Position numbers and translations under genes: made by a program. Source: Nitrospinota bacterium (GTDB lineage: Bacteria > Nitrospinota_A > JADGAW01). Taken from it: a DNA stretch of 33,799 bases. Positions 8,479-16,290 of this stretch are shown one piece after another. Below the pieces are notes generated by a model. It saw only the letters and a list, made by a program, of their open reading frames with translations, had not been told where the DNA came from and ran no database searches. Position 1 is the first letter of the stretch. Each line of letters starts with the position of its first letter. The stretch covers positions 1-33,799 of the forward strand of contig JADGAW010000003.1 in assembly GCA_015231815.1 (NCBI GenBank). Direction: 5' to 3'.

Positions 8479-9549
8479 TTATCGTTTAGCTAATTTTGCT
8501 GATAACGATACAAGTTTTTCCGGAATTGAACTGAGGGGTAAGACTTCATCAATTGCATTTAACTTTACTGCTTCTTTAGGCATTCCGTAAACTACACAAC
8601 TATTTTCATCCTGTGAAATATTATAGGAGCCTTTTTCTTTCAGTTCCAATAGCCCTCGAGCCCCATCAGCACCCATACCCGTTAAAACAACCCCTAAAAT
8701 CTTTTTGGAACTGGAGAGAATTGAGTTAAACATTACATCTGCTGCTGGTCTTTGGTGGTGAACTTTTTCTTCATCACCAAGAACAACTCTCAGGGAACTT
8801 CCAGATTCCTTAATTTTAAGATGGCTTCCACCCGGTGCAATATAAACATGGGAATTTTTTAATATCTCACCCTCTTCAGCCTCTTTAATGGTTAATGAAG
8901 AACATCCATTCAGCCTTTTTGCAAAGAGTGCTGTAAAGTTTGGAGGCATATGTTGGGTTACAATAATGGGTGGCATCTTATCCGGTAATCGTGTAAATAT
9001 TTTTGTGAGGGCATCAGTGCCTCCCGTGGAAGAGGCAATAGCTATAAGAACTTTATTGAGTTCAACGTCATTACTCAGAATACTTTTAACTCCACCTTCA
9101 GGAGTTTTTGATGTCGTTTTGTGGGTAATTAAATTCTTTTTCTTTTTCCAGGAACTTTTAGCACAAAGAATTTTTTCGTGAAGTTCTTTAAATAAGGAAT
9201 CAACATCTGAGCCTGAAAGAGCAGAGGGTTTAGCAACAAAATCAAAAGCCCCTTCTTCAAGGCATTTAAGGGTAATATCTCCGCCTTCCATTGTTGCACC
9301 GCTCACCATAATGACCGGAAGGGGAAAATGTTTCATCAATTTTCCCAGAAAGGTAAGACCATCCATTCTGGGCATCATGATGTCAAGAGTAACAACGTCA
9401 GGTTTTAAATTTATTATTTTATCTCGTGCATCATATGCATCAACTGCTGTTCCAACTATTTCTATATCGCTAAATTGCTTAAGTCCATCTGAAAATTTTT
9501 TTCTTACAATTGCTGAGTCATCGACAATAAGAACCTTACTTTTAATCAT
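8479..9549 (-). CDS. cheB: Chemotaxis response regulator / protein-glutamate methylesterase CheB
   Basis: The 356-residue protein has a full two-domain layout. The receiver (residues 1-120) has the acidic pair at 10-11 and phospho-acceptor Asp56. A linker leads to the methylesterase domain (about 165-350) with the catalytic triad visible as Ser173 (ASSTGG), His199 (TQHMP) and Asp294 (GMGADG). CheB removes methyl groups from, and deamidates, chemoreceptor glutamates for adaptation. It lies 40 bases downstream of mreB on the same strand, apart from the cheW-MCP pair. The MCP in this window ends in a DFKDF tail that could recruit CheB or CheR. No cheR is present here. Confidence 0.96.
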   Translation of the reverse strand: MIKSKVLIVDDSAIVRKKFSDGLKQFSDIEIVGTAVDAYDARDKIINLKPDVVTLDIMMPRMDGLTFLGKLMKHFPLPVIMVSGATMEGGDITLKCLEEGAFDFVAKPSALSGSDVDSLFKELHEKILCAKSSWKKKKNLITHKTTSKTPEGGVKSILSNDVELNKVLIAIASSTGGTDALTKIFTRLPDKMPPIIVTQHMPPNFTALFAKRLNGCSSLTIKEAEEGEILKNSHVYIAPGGSHLKIKESGSSLRVVLGDEEKVHHQRPAADVMFNSILSSSKKILGVVLTGMGADGARGLLELKEKGSYNISQDENSCVVYGMPKEAVKLNAIDEVLPLSSIPEKLVSLSAKLAKR

Positions 9550-9589
9550 CTGATTTGATTATTAAATAATAAAAAGTGAATAGACAGTT

Positions 9590-10612
9590 TTATTTTATTG
9601 TTACTTTTTTCATTTCCTGAAAATTATCAATAACTTTCCCCGCTCCTAAAGCCACAGCACAGAGAGGATCTTCTGCTGTAATAATCGGTAATCCACTTTC
9701 TTCTCTTAGTCTTGTATCCAACCCTCGAATAAGTGAACCGCCACCGGCAAGAACAATCCCTTTATCAACAATATCTGCCGCAAGTTCCGGAGGAGTTCTT
9801 TCAAGAGCAACTTTTACTGCCTCAACAATTGTGTTGATAGTTTCAGCGAGTGCTTCTCGTATTTCTGCATCAGTAATCGTAATAATCTTGGGAATTCCAA
9901 GAACCAAATCTCTCCCTTTAACCTGCAAACTTTTTTCTTCTTTAAGCTGATAAGCGGAACCCAGTTTTATTTTTATTTCTTCAGCGGTTCTTTCACCAAT
10001 GAGCAGGTTATATTTTCGTTTAATGTAGTTAATCATTGCTTCATCCATTTCATCTCCTGCAACCCTAACAGATTTAGAGTAAACAATACCTGACATGGAG
10101 ATAACCGCCACTTCTGTTGTTCCACCACCAATATCAAGAATCATATTTCCTGATGGTTCATGGATGGGAAGACCTGATCCAATAGCAGCAGCCATAGGTT
10201 CTTCAATTAAATAAACTTCACGTGCCCCGGCAGATAAAGCAGAATCTCTCACCGCTCTTTTTTCTACTTGCGTAATTCCCGATGGAACGGCAATCATTAC
10301 CACTGGTCTAAGAAGTTTTTTTCTGTTATGAACTTTTTGTATAAAGTACCGAATCATTGCTTCGGTAATTTCAAAATTTGCAATTACACCATCCTTCATG
10401 GGTCTGATTGCTGAGATAGAGCCAGGTGTTCTCCCAAGCATTTCCTTTGCTTCCCGACCTACAGCAATGACTTTCTTAGAGCCAGTATGTACCGCAACAA
10501 TTGATGGTTCCCTTAAAATAATGCCTTTGTTCTTGGCATAAATAAGGGTGTTTGCAGTTCCTAAGTCAATTGCTAAATCATTGGAAAAAAGCCCCAAAAT
10601 AATGTTAAACAC
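9590..10612 (-). CDS. mreB: Rod-shape determining protein MreB
   Basis: This is a 340-residue bacterial actin. It shows the phosphate-1 motif (DLAIDLGTANTLIY), the phosphate-2 motif (MILDIGGGTTEVAVIS) and an adenosine-binding GIVLAGGGSLIRG motif. MreB forms membrane-associated filaments that position the elongasome, so the cell is expected to be rod-shaped. The start codon is GTG at 10612, chosen because a strong ribosome binding site (GGAGG) sits about 7 bases upstream and the protein begins with the usual short hydrophobic stretch before DLAIDLG. No mreC or mreD follows; cheB is the next gene downstream. Confidence 0.97.
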   Translation of the reverse strand: MFNIILGLFSNDLAIDLGTANTLIYAKNKGIILREPSIVAVHTGSKKVIAVGREAKEMLGRTPGSISAIRPMKDGVIANFEITEAMIRYFIQKVHNRKKLLRPVVMIAVPSGITQVEKRAVRDSALSAGAREVYLIEEPMAAAIGSGLPIHEPSGNMILDIGGGTTEVAVISMSGIVYSKSVRVAGDEMDEAMINYIKRKYNLLIGERTAEEIKIKLGSAYQLKEEKSLQVKGRDLVLGIPKIITITDAEIREALAETINTIVEAVKVALERTPPELAADIVDKGIVLAGGGSLIRGLDTRLREESGLPIITAEDPLCAVALGAGKVIDNFQEMKKVTIK

Positions 10613-10642
10613 CGTATGCCTCCGATTACGTGATTAATATAA

Positions 10643-10664
10643 TTGTTGTATTTTCTTACAACAA
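10643..10664 (-). other. Hairpin in the leader between tRNA-His and mreB
   Basis: Perfect 8-bp arms (TTGTTGTA and TACAACAA) enclose a 6-base loop, 30 bases before the mreB start. A TATAAT hexamer on the same strand at 10692-10697 could be the mreB -10 box, which would put the hairpin in the 5' leader. Alternatively it ends tRNA-His transcription, but there is no clean U tract. Confidence 0.35.
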
Positions 10665-10733
10665 AACACTTTTTTAAACATAAATTTCCCCATTATAGGA
10701 AAAAGGTTTGGAAATAACCAGTGAAAGATTTTT

Positions 10734-10809
10734 TGGGGTGGATGATGGGGCTCGAACCCACAACAACCGGAATCACAATCCGGGACTCTACCATTGAGCT
10801 ACACCCACC
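10734..10809 (-). tRNA. tRNA-His (anticodon GTG)
   Basis: The reverse strand folds as a cloverleaf with anticodon loop TTGTGAT (anticodon GTG) on a CCGGA/TCCGG stem and a T arm with TTCGAGC. An extra 5' G (G-1) faces C73, the identity element of tRNA-His. The 3' CCA is encoded (10734-10736). The acceptor pairs fully apart from one G-U. Confidence 0.97.
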
Positions 10810-10820
10810 ATAAGCGCATA

Positions 10821-10829
10821 ATTATAGCA
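10821..10829 (-). promoter_or_regulatory. Extended -10 promoter element for tRNA-His
   Basis: On the reverse strand TGCTATAAT is a perfect extended -10 element, 11 bases before the tRNA-His 5' end. That distance fits a start a few bases before the tRNA. No good -35 box is visible, as is common with extended -10 promoters. Confidence 0.5.
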
Positions 10830-10939
10830 CGGTACAAGCTAAGAAATATTCGATAAATTGATTTATAATAGAGCGGTTTTTAATGAGTGCTTTTTACCTT
10901 TTCTCGTAATTCCTCAAAAAGAGAGTACAATCCCTAAAC

Positions 10940-11449
10940 ATGAAAAATAATGTGCAATGGTACGGTATAAGGCTTAAAAGTAACTTTGAGTTTAAGGCAC
11001 TTGAAATACTTCAGCAAAAAGAGTATGAAGTTTTTTTGCCAACGTACAAAAAAAAAAGTATTAGAAGAGACAGGAAAAAAATATTAACCCGACCCCTTTT
11101 TAGCGGCTATATTTTTGTGCATTGCAAAATGAGCCATGAAAAAAAAATCGATATTTTTAAAACAAGTGGTTTTTATAGTTTTCTGGGAACAGATCCTCAA
11201 AAACCTGCTCCTATTCCTGATGCAGAAATTAATAAAATAAAAACTCTTATTGGGAGCGGTTTGCCATTGCATTGTAATAATGGTTTGGTTGCCGGAGATG
11301 CCCTTAAAGTACTTGAAGGTCCCTTGGCTGGAATCGTGGGAAAATATATTGCTGAAGATGAAAAAAAAGGAAAATTTCATGTGAATATTGAATTTATGAA
11401 CCGTTCCATAGAAGTTGAACTGGAACAATATATGTTTGAAAAGGTATAA
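10940..11449 (+). CDS. NusG-family specialised transcription antitermination factor (RfaH/UpxY-like)
   Basis: The 169-residue protein has an N-terminal NGN domain (QWYGIRLKSNFEFKALEILQ, RPLFSGYIFVHC, FYSFLGTD) and a C-terminal KOW domain (GDALKVLEGPLAGIVGKY, about residues 115-160). It resembles NusG paralogues that bind RNA polymerase and suppress pausing or termination in specific operons. It is not the housekeeping nusG, which normally lies beside secE and ribosomal protein genes. Such paralogues usually lead polysaccharide or secondary-metabolite operons; here the next gene, 4 bases on, is bioB. The ATG lacks a strong ribosome binding site. A TATAAT box at 10864-10869 may be its -10 element. 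No ops-like element was found in the leader by eye. Confidence 0.85.
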   Translation: MKNNVQWYGIRLKSNFEFKALEILQQKEYEVFLPTYKKKSIRRDRKKILTRPLFSGYIFVHCKMSHEKKIDIFKTSGFYSFLGTDPQKPAPIPDAEINKIKTLIGSGLPLHCNNGLVAGDALKVLEGPLAGIVGKYIAEDEKKGKFHVNIEFMNRSIEVELEQYMFEKV

Positions 11450-11453
11450 AAAA

Positions 11454-12440
11454 ATGAATTATTTCAACTCTATAACAGAATTACGGCAAAAGGTTATTGC
11501 TGCTGAATATTTAGTTACCGATGAAGAAGGAGTTCAGCTTCTCAACACACCTGATACTCTCATTTATGACCTTATGGCAGCGGCCAATCATGTTCGATTA
11601 CATTTTAAGGGGGAAAAGGTTTCACTTTGTTCAATCATTAATGCGAAGTCAGGACTTTGTAGCGAAGATTGCGCTTTTTGTTCTCAATCTCTTCATGCAA
11701 AAACGGAAATACCGGAATATTCCTTAGTAAGTAAGGAAAAGGTTCTTGAAAGTGCCAACGAAGCACAAAAAGCCGGAGCACATAAGTATGGAGTGGTAAC
11801 CAGTGGTAGAGGAATTGAGGGAAACGATATTAATAAAATTGAGGAAATGATTGGGTTTTTAAGAGAAAACTCGGATATGCACCGGTGCGCTTCACTGGGA
11901 ATATTAACAAAAAAGGAGTTACAGGAATTAAAGGACAACGGGTTGTTGGAATATCATCATAATCTGGAAACTGCCAGAAGTTTTTATCCGGAAATTTGTT
12001 CTACCCACAAATATGAAGATAATCTTCAAACAATTCAAGATGCCAAAGAAGTTGGTTTACGTGTTTGTTGTGGCGGAATTTTAGGAATGGGTGAATCAAT
12101 TGAGCAAAGAATAGAGTTTTCTCTTGCTTTACGGGAATTGGATGTTGACTCAATTCCTTTAAACTTCCTGAATCCCATTAAAGGAACAAAGCTGGAAAAT
12201 ATGCAACCATTAAAACCATTGGAGATATTAAAAATTATTGCAACGTTCCGTTTTATGCATCCCAAAAAAGACATTAAAGTTGCAGGGGGAAGGGAAGTAA
12301 ACCTTAGACAACTTCAGCCTTTTATTTTCGGTGCAGGAGCAAACTCAATGATGGTGGGAAACTATCTCACGACCAGAGGACGAAATACCGAAGAGGATTT
12401 TGAAATGATGCAAGACCTTCAGATTGACTACTGTAAATAA
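11454..12440 (+). CDS. bioB: Biotin synthase BioB
   Basis: BioB is a radical-SAM enzyme that inserts sulfur into dethiobiotin to make biotin. The radical-SAM cluster motif CSEDCAFCSQS (C-x3-C-x2-C) is present, with YHHNLETA, VCCGGILGMGES and the arginine-containing GGREVNLRQLQP motif. The auxiliary [2Fe-2S] ligands are therefore likely complete. I start it at ATG 11454, which has AAAAGG about 9 bases upstream and sits 4 bases after the NusG-like stop; a longer TTG-started reading from 11415 would overlap that gene. The length is 328 residues, normal for the family. No other biotin gene is in the window. Confidence 0.97.
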   Translation: MNYFNSITELRQKVIAAEYLVTDEEGVQLLNTPDTLIYDLMAAANHVRLHFKGEKVSLCSIINAKSGLCSEDCAFCSQSLHAKTEIPEYSLVSKEKVLESANEAQKAGAHKYGVVTSGRGIEGNDINKIEEMIGFLRENSDMHRCASLGILTKKELQELKDNGLLEYHHNLETARSFYPEICSTHKYEDNLQTIQDAKEVGLRVCCGGILGMGESIEQRIEFSLALRELDVDSIPLNFLNPIKGTKLENMQPLKPLEILKIIATFRFMHPKKDIKVAGGREVNLRQLQPFIFGAGANSMMVGNYLTTRGRNTEEDFEMMQDLQIDYCK

Positions 12441-12454
12441 CTTAATTTGAAAAG

Positions 12455-12510
12455 TTTTGTTTTGCTTAATCGACTGAGCAATTTTACTCAATTGACTGAG
12501 TAAAACAAAA
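12455..12510. other. Long imperfect hairpin between convergent bioB and purC
   Basis: Arms of 24 bases (12455-12478 and 12487-12510) pair with two mismatches and three G-U pairs around an 8-base loop. A second, competing hairpin (TTTTACTCA / TGAGTAAAA, 12482-12505) is nested in its 3' half. It sits where a bidirectional terminator is expected, but T runs lie on the 5' side and A runs on the 3' side of each strand, the reverse of an intrinsic terminator. Its role is therefore unclear. Confidence 0.55.
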
Positions 12511-12559
12511 AGGTTCCTGTAAAAATCTCAAAGAACGGCTCTCGGAATCCCTTTTCACA

Positions 12560-13441
12560 CTACAAGAGTTGTGTTCCGGTAAGGATTTCGTACACTTCAA
12601 GATATCTGCTTCGTGCTTTATTAATTATTTCCTGGGGAACCGGAGGGGGGGGAGAATTCCTGTCCCAATCAGTTGAAAGAAGATAATTTCTTAAAACCTG
12701 TTTGTCGTATGGGTCTTGAGGCTTTCCCGGCTCATAATCAGCTTTTATCCAGTAGCGGGAGGAATCCGGGGTAAAACATTCGTCAATAAGAATTAACTTT
12801 TCCTCCATTAATCCAAACTCAAGTTTCGTGTCGGCAAGAATAAGCCCTTTTGTTACTGCATAGTCATTTGCCTTTGTATAGAGAGAGATGGCAAGTTCTG
12901 CAACTTTTTCTGCTATTTCTTTTCCTACGATGTCTATTGTTTCTTCAAAGGAGATGTTTTCGTCATGAAGTCCTTGATCAGCTTTTGTGCTCGGAGTATA
13001 AAGGGGTTTGGGAAATTTTTCTGATTCCTTCATCCCTTCTTTAAGCTTTATACCGCAAATAACACCGTCTTTTTGATAACTTTTCCAGCCGGAACCGGTA
13101 ATGTAACCTCTTACAATGGCCTCAATTTTTAAAGGTTCAGCTTTTTTTACATACATAAACCTGCCGTCAATATCATCTTCTTCCGACTTTAAATCGTCTG
13201 GCAGTTCATCGAATTTAGTTGTGATAATGTGGTTTTCGACATCATTTTTGAATTTATCAAACCAAAAAGCAGAAAGGGTATTGAGAATTTTTCCTTTGTC
13301 CGGCACCGTTTCAGCCATTACATAATCAAATGCAGAAATACGGTCAGTTGCGATAATAAGAAGATTTTCTCCGTGCTGGTAGATATCCCGCACCTTTCCC
13401 CGGTTTAAAAGTTTTGCGTTTTTTATATTTGATTGATGCAT
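12560..13441 (-). CDS. purC: Phosphoribosylaminoimidazole-succinocarboxamide synthase (SAICAR synthase)
   Basis: PurC joins CAIR and aspartate with ATP in de novo purine synthesis. Visible motifs are the N-terminal LLNRGKVRDIYQ, then ATDRISAFDYVM, EAIVRGYITGSGWKSYQ and DECFTPDSSRYW. At 293 residues it belongs to the longer form of the family, not the roughly 237-residue enterobacterial form. The start chosen is ATG 13441, which has AAGGGA about 8 bases upstream and leads directly into the conserved N-terminus. A longer in-frame reading to 13576 would run into the repeat element and is not supported. It is convergent with bioB. Confidence 0.97.
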   Translation of the reverse strand: MHQSNIKNAKLLNRGKVRDIYQHGENLLIIATDRISAFDYVMAETVPDKGKILNTLSAFWFDKFKNDVENHIITTKFDELPDDLKSEEDDIDGRFMYVKKAEPLKIEAIVRGYITGSGWKSYQKDGVICGIKLKEGMKESEKFPKPLYTPSTKADQGLHDENISFEETIDIVGKEIAEKVAELAISLYTKANDYAVTKGLILADTKLEFGLMEEKLILIDECFTPDSSRYWIKADYEPGKPQDPYDKQVLRNYLLSTDWDRNSPPPPVPQEIINKARSRYLEVYEILTGTQLL

Positions 13442-13538
13442 TGTGATTCCCTTATTTGTAGGATTTTTTATCAAAGTAACCAGTAAAACGGAAGAAATTT
13501 TAACATTTTCCAAAAGTAATTTCCTCGTTAATCTTGAG

Positions 13539-13742
13539 TTGAAAAATAGAGATAGAATCTGATAATTGATGGGCAAACTTTGAATTCATTCTCAGAAACG
13601 GCTTTGGGGCAGCCGTTTCTTCCGAGGTCAACTGAACAGCACCTTCATCCCTTGTTGAAGTTGCTGTTCAGTTGAAAATCCGTTCAAAACTTGTCCCATC
13701 AATGGTTTCAAGAGTTAATTGGTTTTTATCTCAGTTTTTCAA
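13539..13742 (-). mobile_element. Structured dispersed element, full copy A (MITE-like)
   Basis: This 204-bp element is a reverse-oriented relative of the one at 31415-31619, matching along its whole length. Its ends form an inverted repeat (TTGAAAAATAGAGATAGA against TTGAAAAACTGAGATAAA, three mismatches in 18). The sequence TTGAG directly abuts it on both sides (13534-13538 and 13743-13747), as expected of a target-site duplication. Inside are an outer stem of about 20 bp and two hairpins, one of 9 bp and one of about 20 bp. It has no open reading frame. It lies between the divergently read purC and DUF1538 genes and, with 97 bases before it and 125 after, makes up the 426-base gap. Confidence 0.8.
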
Positions 13743-13807
13743 TTGAGGTAAAAAATCGTTTAAACTGAAATTTCTTTAAACCTGTTAAAATTAAAAATGG
13801 TATTAGC

Positions 13808-13822
13808 CCCTATTTAATAGGG
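13808..13822. promoter_or_regulatory. Palindrome upstream of the DUF1538 gene
   Basis: CCCTATT-T-AATAGGG is a perfect inverted repeat about 45 bases before the start of the DUF1538 gene. The position and symmetry would suit a dimeric regulator, but no regulator gene is adjacent. Confidence 0.3.
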
Positions 13823-13867
13823 TGTTGAAGGTGCTTTGAAAAATTTGCTAACTTTAAAAAGTTTACA

Positions 13868-15391
13868 TTGAAACAACTTCAAATTTTTTTCCAGATGCTC
13901 AAAGGTTCTTTTATGGACCTTTTACCGATAATTATTGTTATTGCTTTTTTTCAGGCGGTAATTCTCAGGCAAACTCCAGATAATCTCACCTCAATTGTTA
14001 TTGGACTTTTCATTGTTGCTGTTGGTCTGGCAATTTTTATCAAAGGGCTTGAAATTGGTATTTTTCCACTTGGTGAAAATCTTGCCAACGAATTTGCCAG
14101 AAAAGGCTCAATTTTTTGGCTTCTGCTTTTTGCCTTTCTCATTGGTTTTTCAACAACGGTTGCTGAACCGGCACTTATTGCCATTGCAAAAAAAGCAGAG
14201 GTAATAAGTAACGGCAGGATCGATGATACCGTTTTGCGCTATATTGTTGCACTCTCTGTCGGTTGTGCTATTGCCCTTGGGGTTTTTCGCATAATTGTCG
14301 GACATCCAATTCAATGGTACATTATTTCTGGCTACATTCTTGTTGTTGTCGTAACATTTTTTTCTCCAAAAGAGATTGTCGGGCTTGCTTACGATTCTGG
14401 TGGAGTGACAACATCAACGGTAACTGTTCCTCTTGTTACGGCTTTGGGCGTTGGTCTTGCCTCAAGTATTAGGGGAAGAAACCCTGTTATCGACGGCTTT
14501 GGGCTTATTGCCTTTGCATCATTAACTCCAATGATTTTTGTTCAACTCTATGGAATAGTTGTTTATAGTTTTTTTTCTGCAGATGCGACAGTAACCGCCG
14601 CAGTTGTTGCTCATGAAGTGGAACAATCAACTACAGGTTTTGGTGGGCAGTCCTTAATTCTAAACTTAGGAAAACTTTTATTTGATTTGCTGGGGGTTAT
14701 TAAGGATATTCTTCCTATTCTTGCGGTCATTTGTTTTTTTCAGTTTGGGGTTATTAAAAAAGCATTACCCCATCTAAAAAATGTAATTGGAGGAATTGTT
14801 CTCGTTATCCTCGGGCTTGACGCCTTTATTGTTGGCTTGGAAATGGGACTTTTTCCCATAGGCGAAACCATGGCAGCACAATTAACAGAGATGAACAATC
14901 TCTTTTTAATTTATCTTTTTGGGTTTTTAATCGGGTTTTCCACCACAATGGCAGAACCTGCATTAATGGCAGTTGCCTTAAAGGCGAAGGAAGTCAGTGA
15001 TGGAGCCATCAACGATTTTATCTTACGATGTTTTGTAGCTGTTGGGGTAGCAATTGGGATTTCTCTCGGTTGCTATAGAATTGTTGTTGGGGATTCAATT
15101 CAGTATTACATTATTGGTGGCTATATGATAGTAATCTTTATGACCTATTTTGCTCCCAAATATATTATTCCAATTGCCTATGATTCCGGGGGGGTTACCA
15201 CATCTACAGTAACTGTTCCCCTTGTAGCAGCACTTGGTCTTGGACTTGCCACGAATATTGAGGGGAGAAGTCCTCTTATTGATGGCTTTGGACTTATTGC
15301 CTTTGCTTCTCTATTTCCCATGATAACGGTTATGGGCTATGGAATCATTTCGGAAAGATTTCTTAAAAAGAAGACACAGAAAGAATCATAG
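13868..15391 (+). CDS. DUF1538 tandem-repeat membrane protein, probable transporter
   Basis: The 507-residue polytopic membrane protein is built from two homologous halves. Each has a GFSTT(V/M)AEPAL motif (about residues 94-105 and 356-367) and a YDSGGVTTSTVTVPLV motif (about 174-189 and 439-454), followed by IDGFGLIAFASL. These mark the DUF1538 family. I recall a two-subunit DUF1538 system from Halomonas being reported as an Na+(Li+,K+)/H+ antiporter; here both halves are fused in one chain. Substrate and direction cannot be read from sequence. TTG at 13868 is the furthest supported start and has no ribosome binding site; ATG 13912, preceded by AAAGG, is an alternative. The gene converges on a CBS/PII-like pair that probably regulates it. 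Confidence 0.85.
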   Translation: MKQLQIFFQMLKGSFMDLLPIIIVIAFFQAVILRQTPDNLTSIVIGLFIVAVGLAIFIKGLEIGIFPLGENLANEFARKGSIFWLLLFAFLIGFSTTVAEPALIAIAKKAEVISNGRIDDTVLRYIVALSVGCAIALGVFRIIVGHPIQWYIISGYILVVVVTFFSPKEIVGLAYDSGGVTTSTVTVPLVTALGVGLASSIRGRNPVIDGFGLIAFASLTPMIFVQLYGIVVYSFFSADATVTAAVVAHEVEQSTTGFGGQSLILNLGKLLFDLLGVIKDILPILAVICFFQFGVIKKALPHLKNVIGGIVLVILGLDAFIVGLEMGLFPIGETMAAQLTEMNNLFLIYLFGFLIGFSTTMAEPALMAVALKAKEVSDGAINDFILRCFVAVGVAIGISLGCYRIVVGDSIQYYIIGGYMIVIFMTYFAPKYIIPIAYDSGGVTTSTVTVPLVAALGLGLATNIEGRSPLIDGFGLIAFASLFPMITVMGYGIISERFLKKKTQKES

Positions 15392-15396
15392 GAAAA

Positions 15397-15786
15397 TTAT
15401 TGCTCGTATTCGGACAAAATATTGTTAATAATGTCTGTCATGGAAATGACCCCTTCCAGCTTATTATTATCAACAACCAGTAGTCTGCTGACACTTTGGT
15501 TTACCATCATTTGAGCTACATATTTTATGTCCAATATTTCTGAGACATAAACCGCAGGTTTTACATAAACATCATAAACGTTTAGCAGGTCAATATCTCC
15601 TTCTTCAGCAACGATTTCTTTCAGAATGTTCGTGTAGGTAATAATTCCATATGCATCGTTTTCATGAGCTTTTTCAACAACAAGTGCCTTGACATGGTTT
15701 TCCCGCATTAATTTTAAAGCTTCTTTTATTGTTGACATTGATGAGATTGTAACAACATCTTTTTTCATAATATCTTTTACGAGCAT
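15397..15786 (-). CDS. CBS-pair domain protein
   Basis: The 129-residue protein consists almost entirely of two CBS motifs (about residues 1-60 and 70-127): MKKDVVTISSMSTIKEALKL, then YVSEILDIKYVAQMMVNQSV and LEGVISMTDIINNILSEYE. Stand-alone CBS pairs bind adenosyl ligands (AMP, ATP, SAM, NAD or c-di-AMP) and modulate enzymes or transporters. A strong ribosome binding site (GGGAGG) lies about 5 bases before the ATG and inside the upstream gene. It overlaps the PII-like gene by 10 bases, so both should be made together. It ends 5 bases from the convergent DUF1538 gene. Confidence 0.9.
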   Translation of the reverse strand: MLVKDIMKKDVVTISSMSTIKEALKLMRENHVKALVVEKAHENDAYGIITYTNILKEIVAEEGDIDLLNVYDVYVKPAVYVSEILDIKYVAQMMVNQSVSRLLVVDNNKLEGVISMTDIINNILSEYEQ

Positions 15787-16139
15787 TCTTCACCTCCCAT
15801 AAGTTCAGTTTTGATTTGGTCTTCAAATTTAATTAACTGTTTTAGATTAATCCCAGTTAAATGTTCAATAGGTAAGGTGAAAGTAACACTATTGTCTTCT
15901 AAGTCATTGTCCTGAGAAAATTTCTTGAGAATTTTAAGGGCGAGTTTTCTTTCAAGAACATAGATGAGAACTGACTGATGACCTTCGTAGGTGAGCCCAA
16001 AAAAAATCTTTTTTTCTTCGTTTCCTATTCCTTTTCCCTTGAGAATCGTTACTCCACCTGCTCCTGTATCCTTTGCAGTCTTAAGTGCTTTTTCTTCAAA
16101 TTCTTCAGAAACAATAGATACCAATACTGAGAATTTCAT
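15777..16139 (-). CDS. PII-like signalling protein with a shortened T-loop
   Basis: The 120-residue protein has the alternating strand-helix order of a PII-like ferredoxin-like fold: MKFSVLVSIVSEEFEEKALKTAKDTGAGGVTILKGKG and later HQSVLIYVLERKLALKILKKF. The segment corresponding to the T-loop is short and lacks the tyrosine that canonical GlnB/GlnK carry for uridylylation. It is therefore not GlnB and more likely one of the PII-like proteins that sit beside membrane transporters. Such proteins bind adenine nucleotides or other small ligands as trimers. A strong ribosome binding site (TGGAGG) precedes the ATG by about 8 bases. It is cotranscribed with, and overlaps, the CBS gene and faces DUF1538. 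Confidence 0.8.
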   Translation of the reverse strand: MKFSVLVSIVSEEFEEKALKTAKDTGAGGVTILKGKGIGNEEKKIFFGLTYEGHQSVLIYVLERKLALKILKKFSQDNDLEDNSVTFTLPIEHLTGINLKQLIKFEDQIKTELMGGEECS

Positions 16140-16290
16140 TGTAATGCCTCCAGATAAAAAAATAAAAAAGAACGATTTTGAATTTTATCAAAAATAAGCC
16201 TAAATAGAGCTCTTATCTACTAAAAATTGATTTATGCAGAAACCCCTTATTGTCCCTGTAAAAACTCTTTTGTCACAACTTGTTTAGGAG

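Noticed and set aside
10813..10939. Search for an ops-type recruitment element upstream of the NusG paralogue
   Set aside because: No sequence similar to the known ops core was visible in the leader.
11415..11453. TTG-started extension of bioB
   Set aside because: It overlaps the NusG-like gene. The ATG at 11454 is better placed and has a ribosome binding site.
13442..13576. N-terminal extension of purC by 45 residues
   Set aside because: It has no similarity to PurC, enters the mobile element, and the ATG at 13441 has a ribosome binding site and leads directly into the conserved start.
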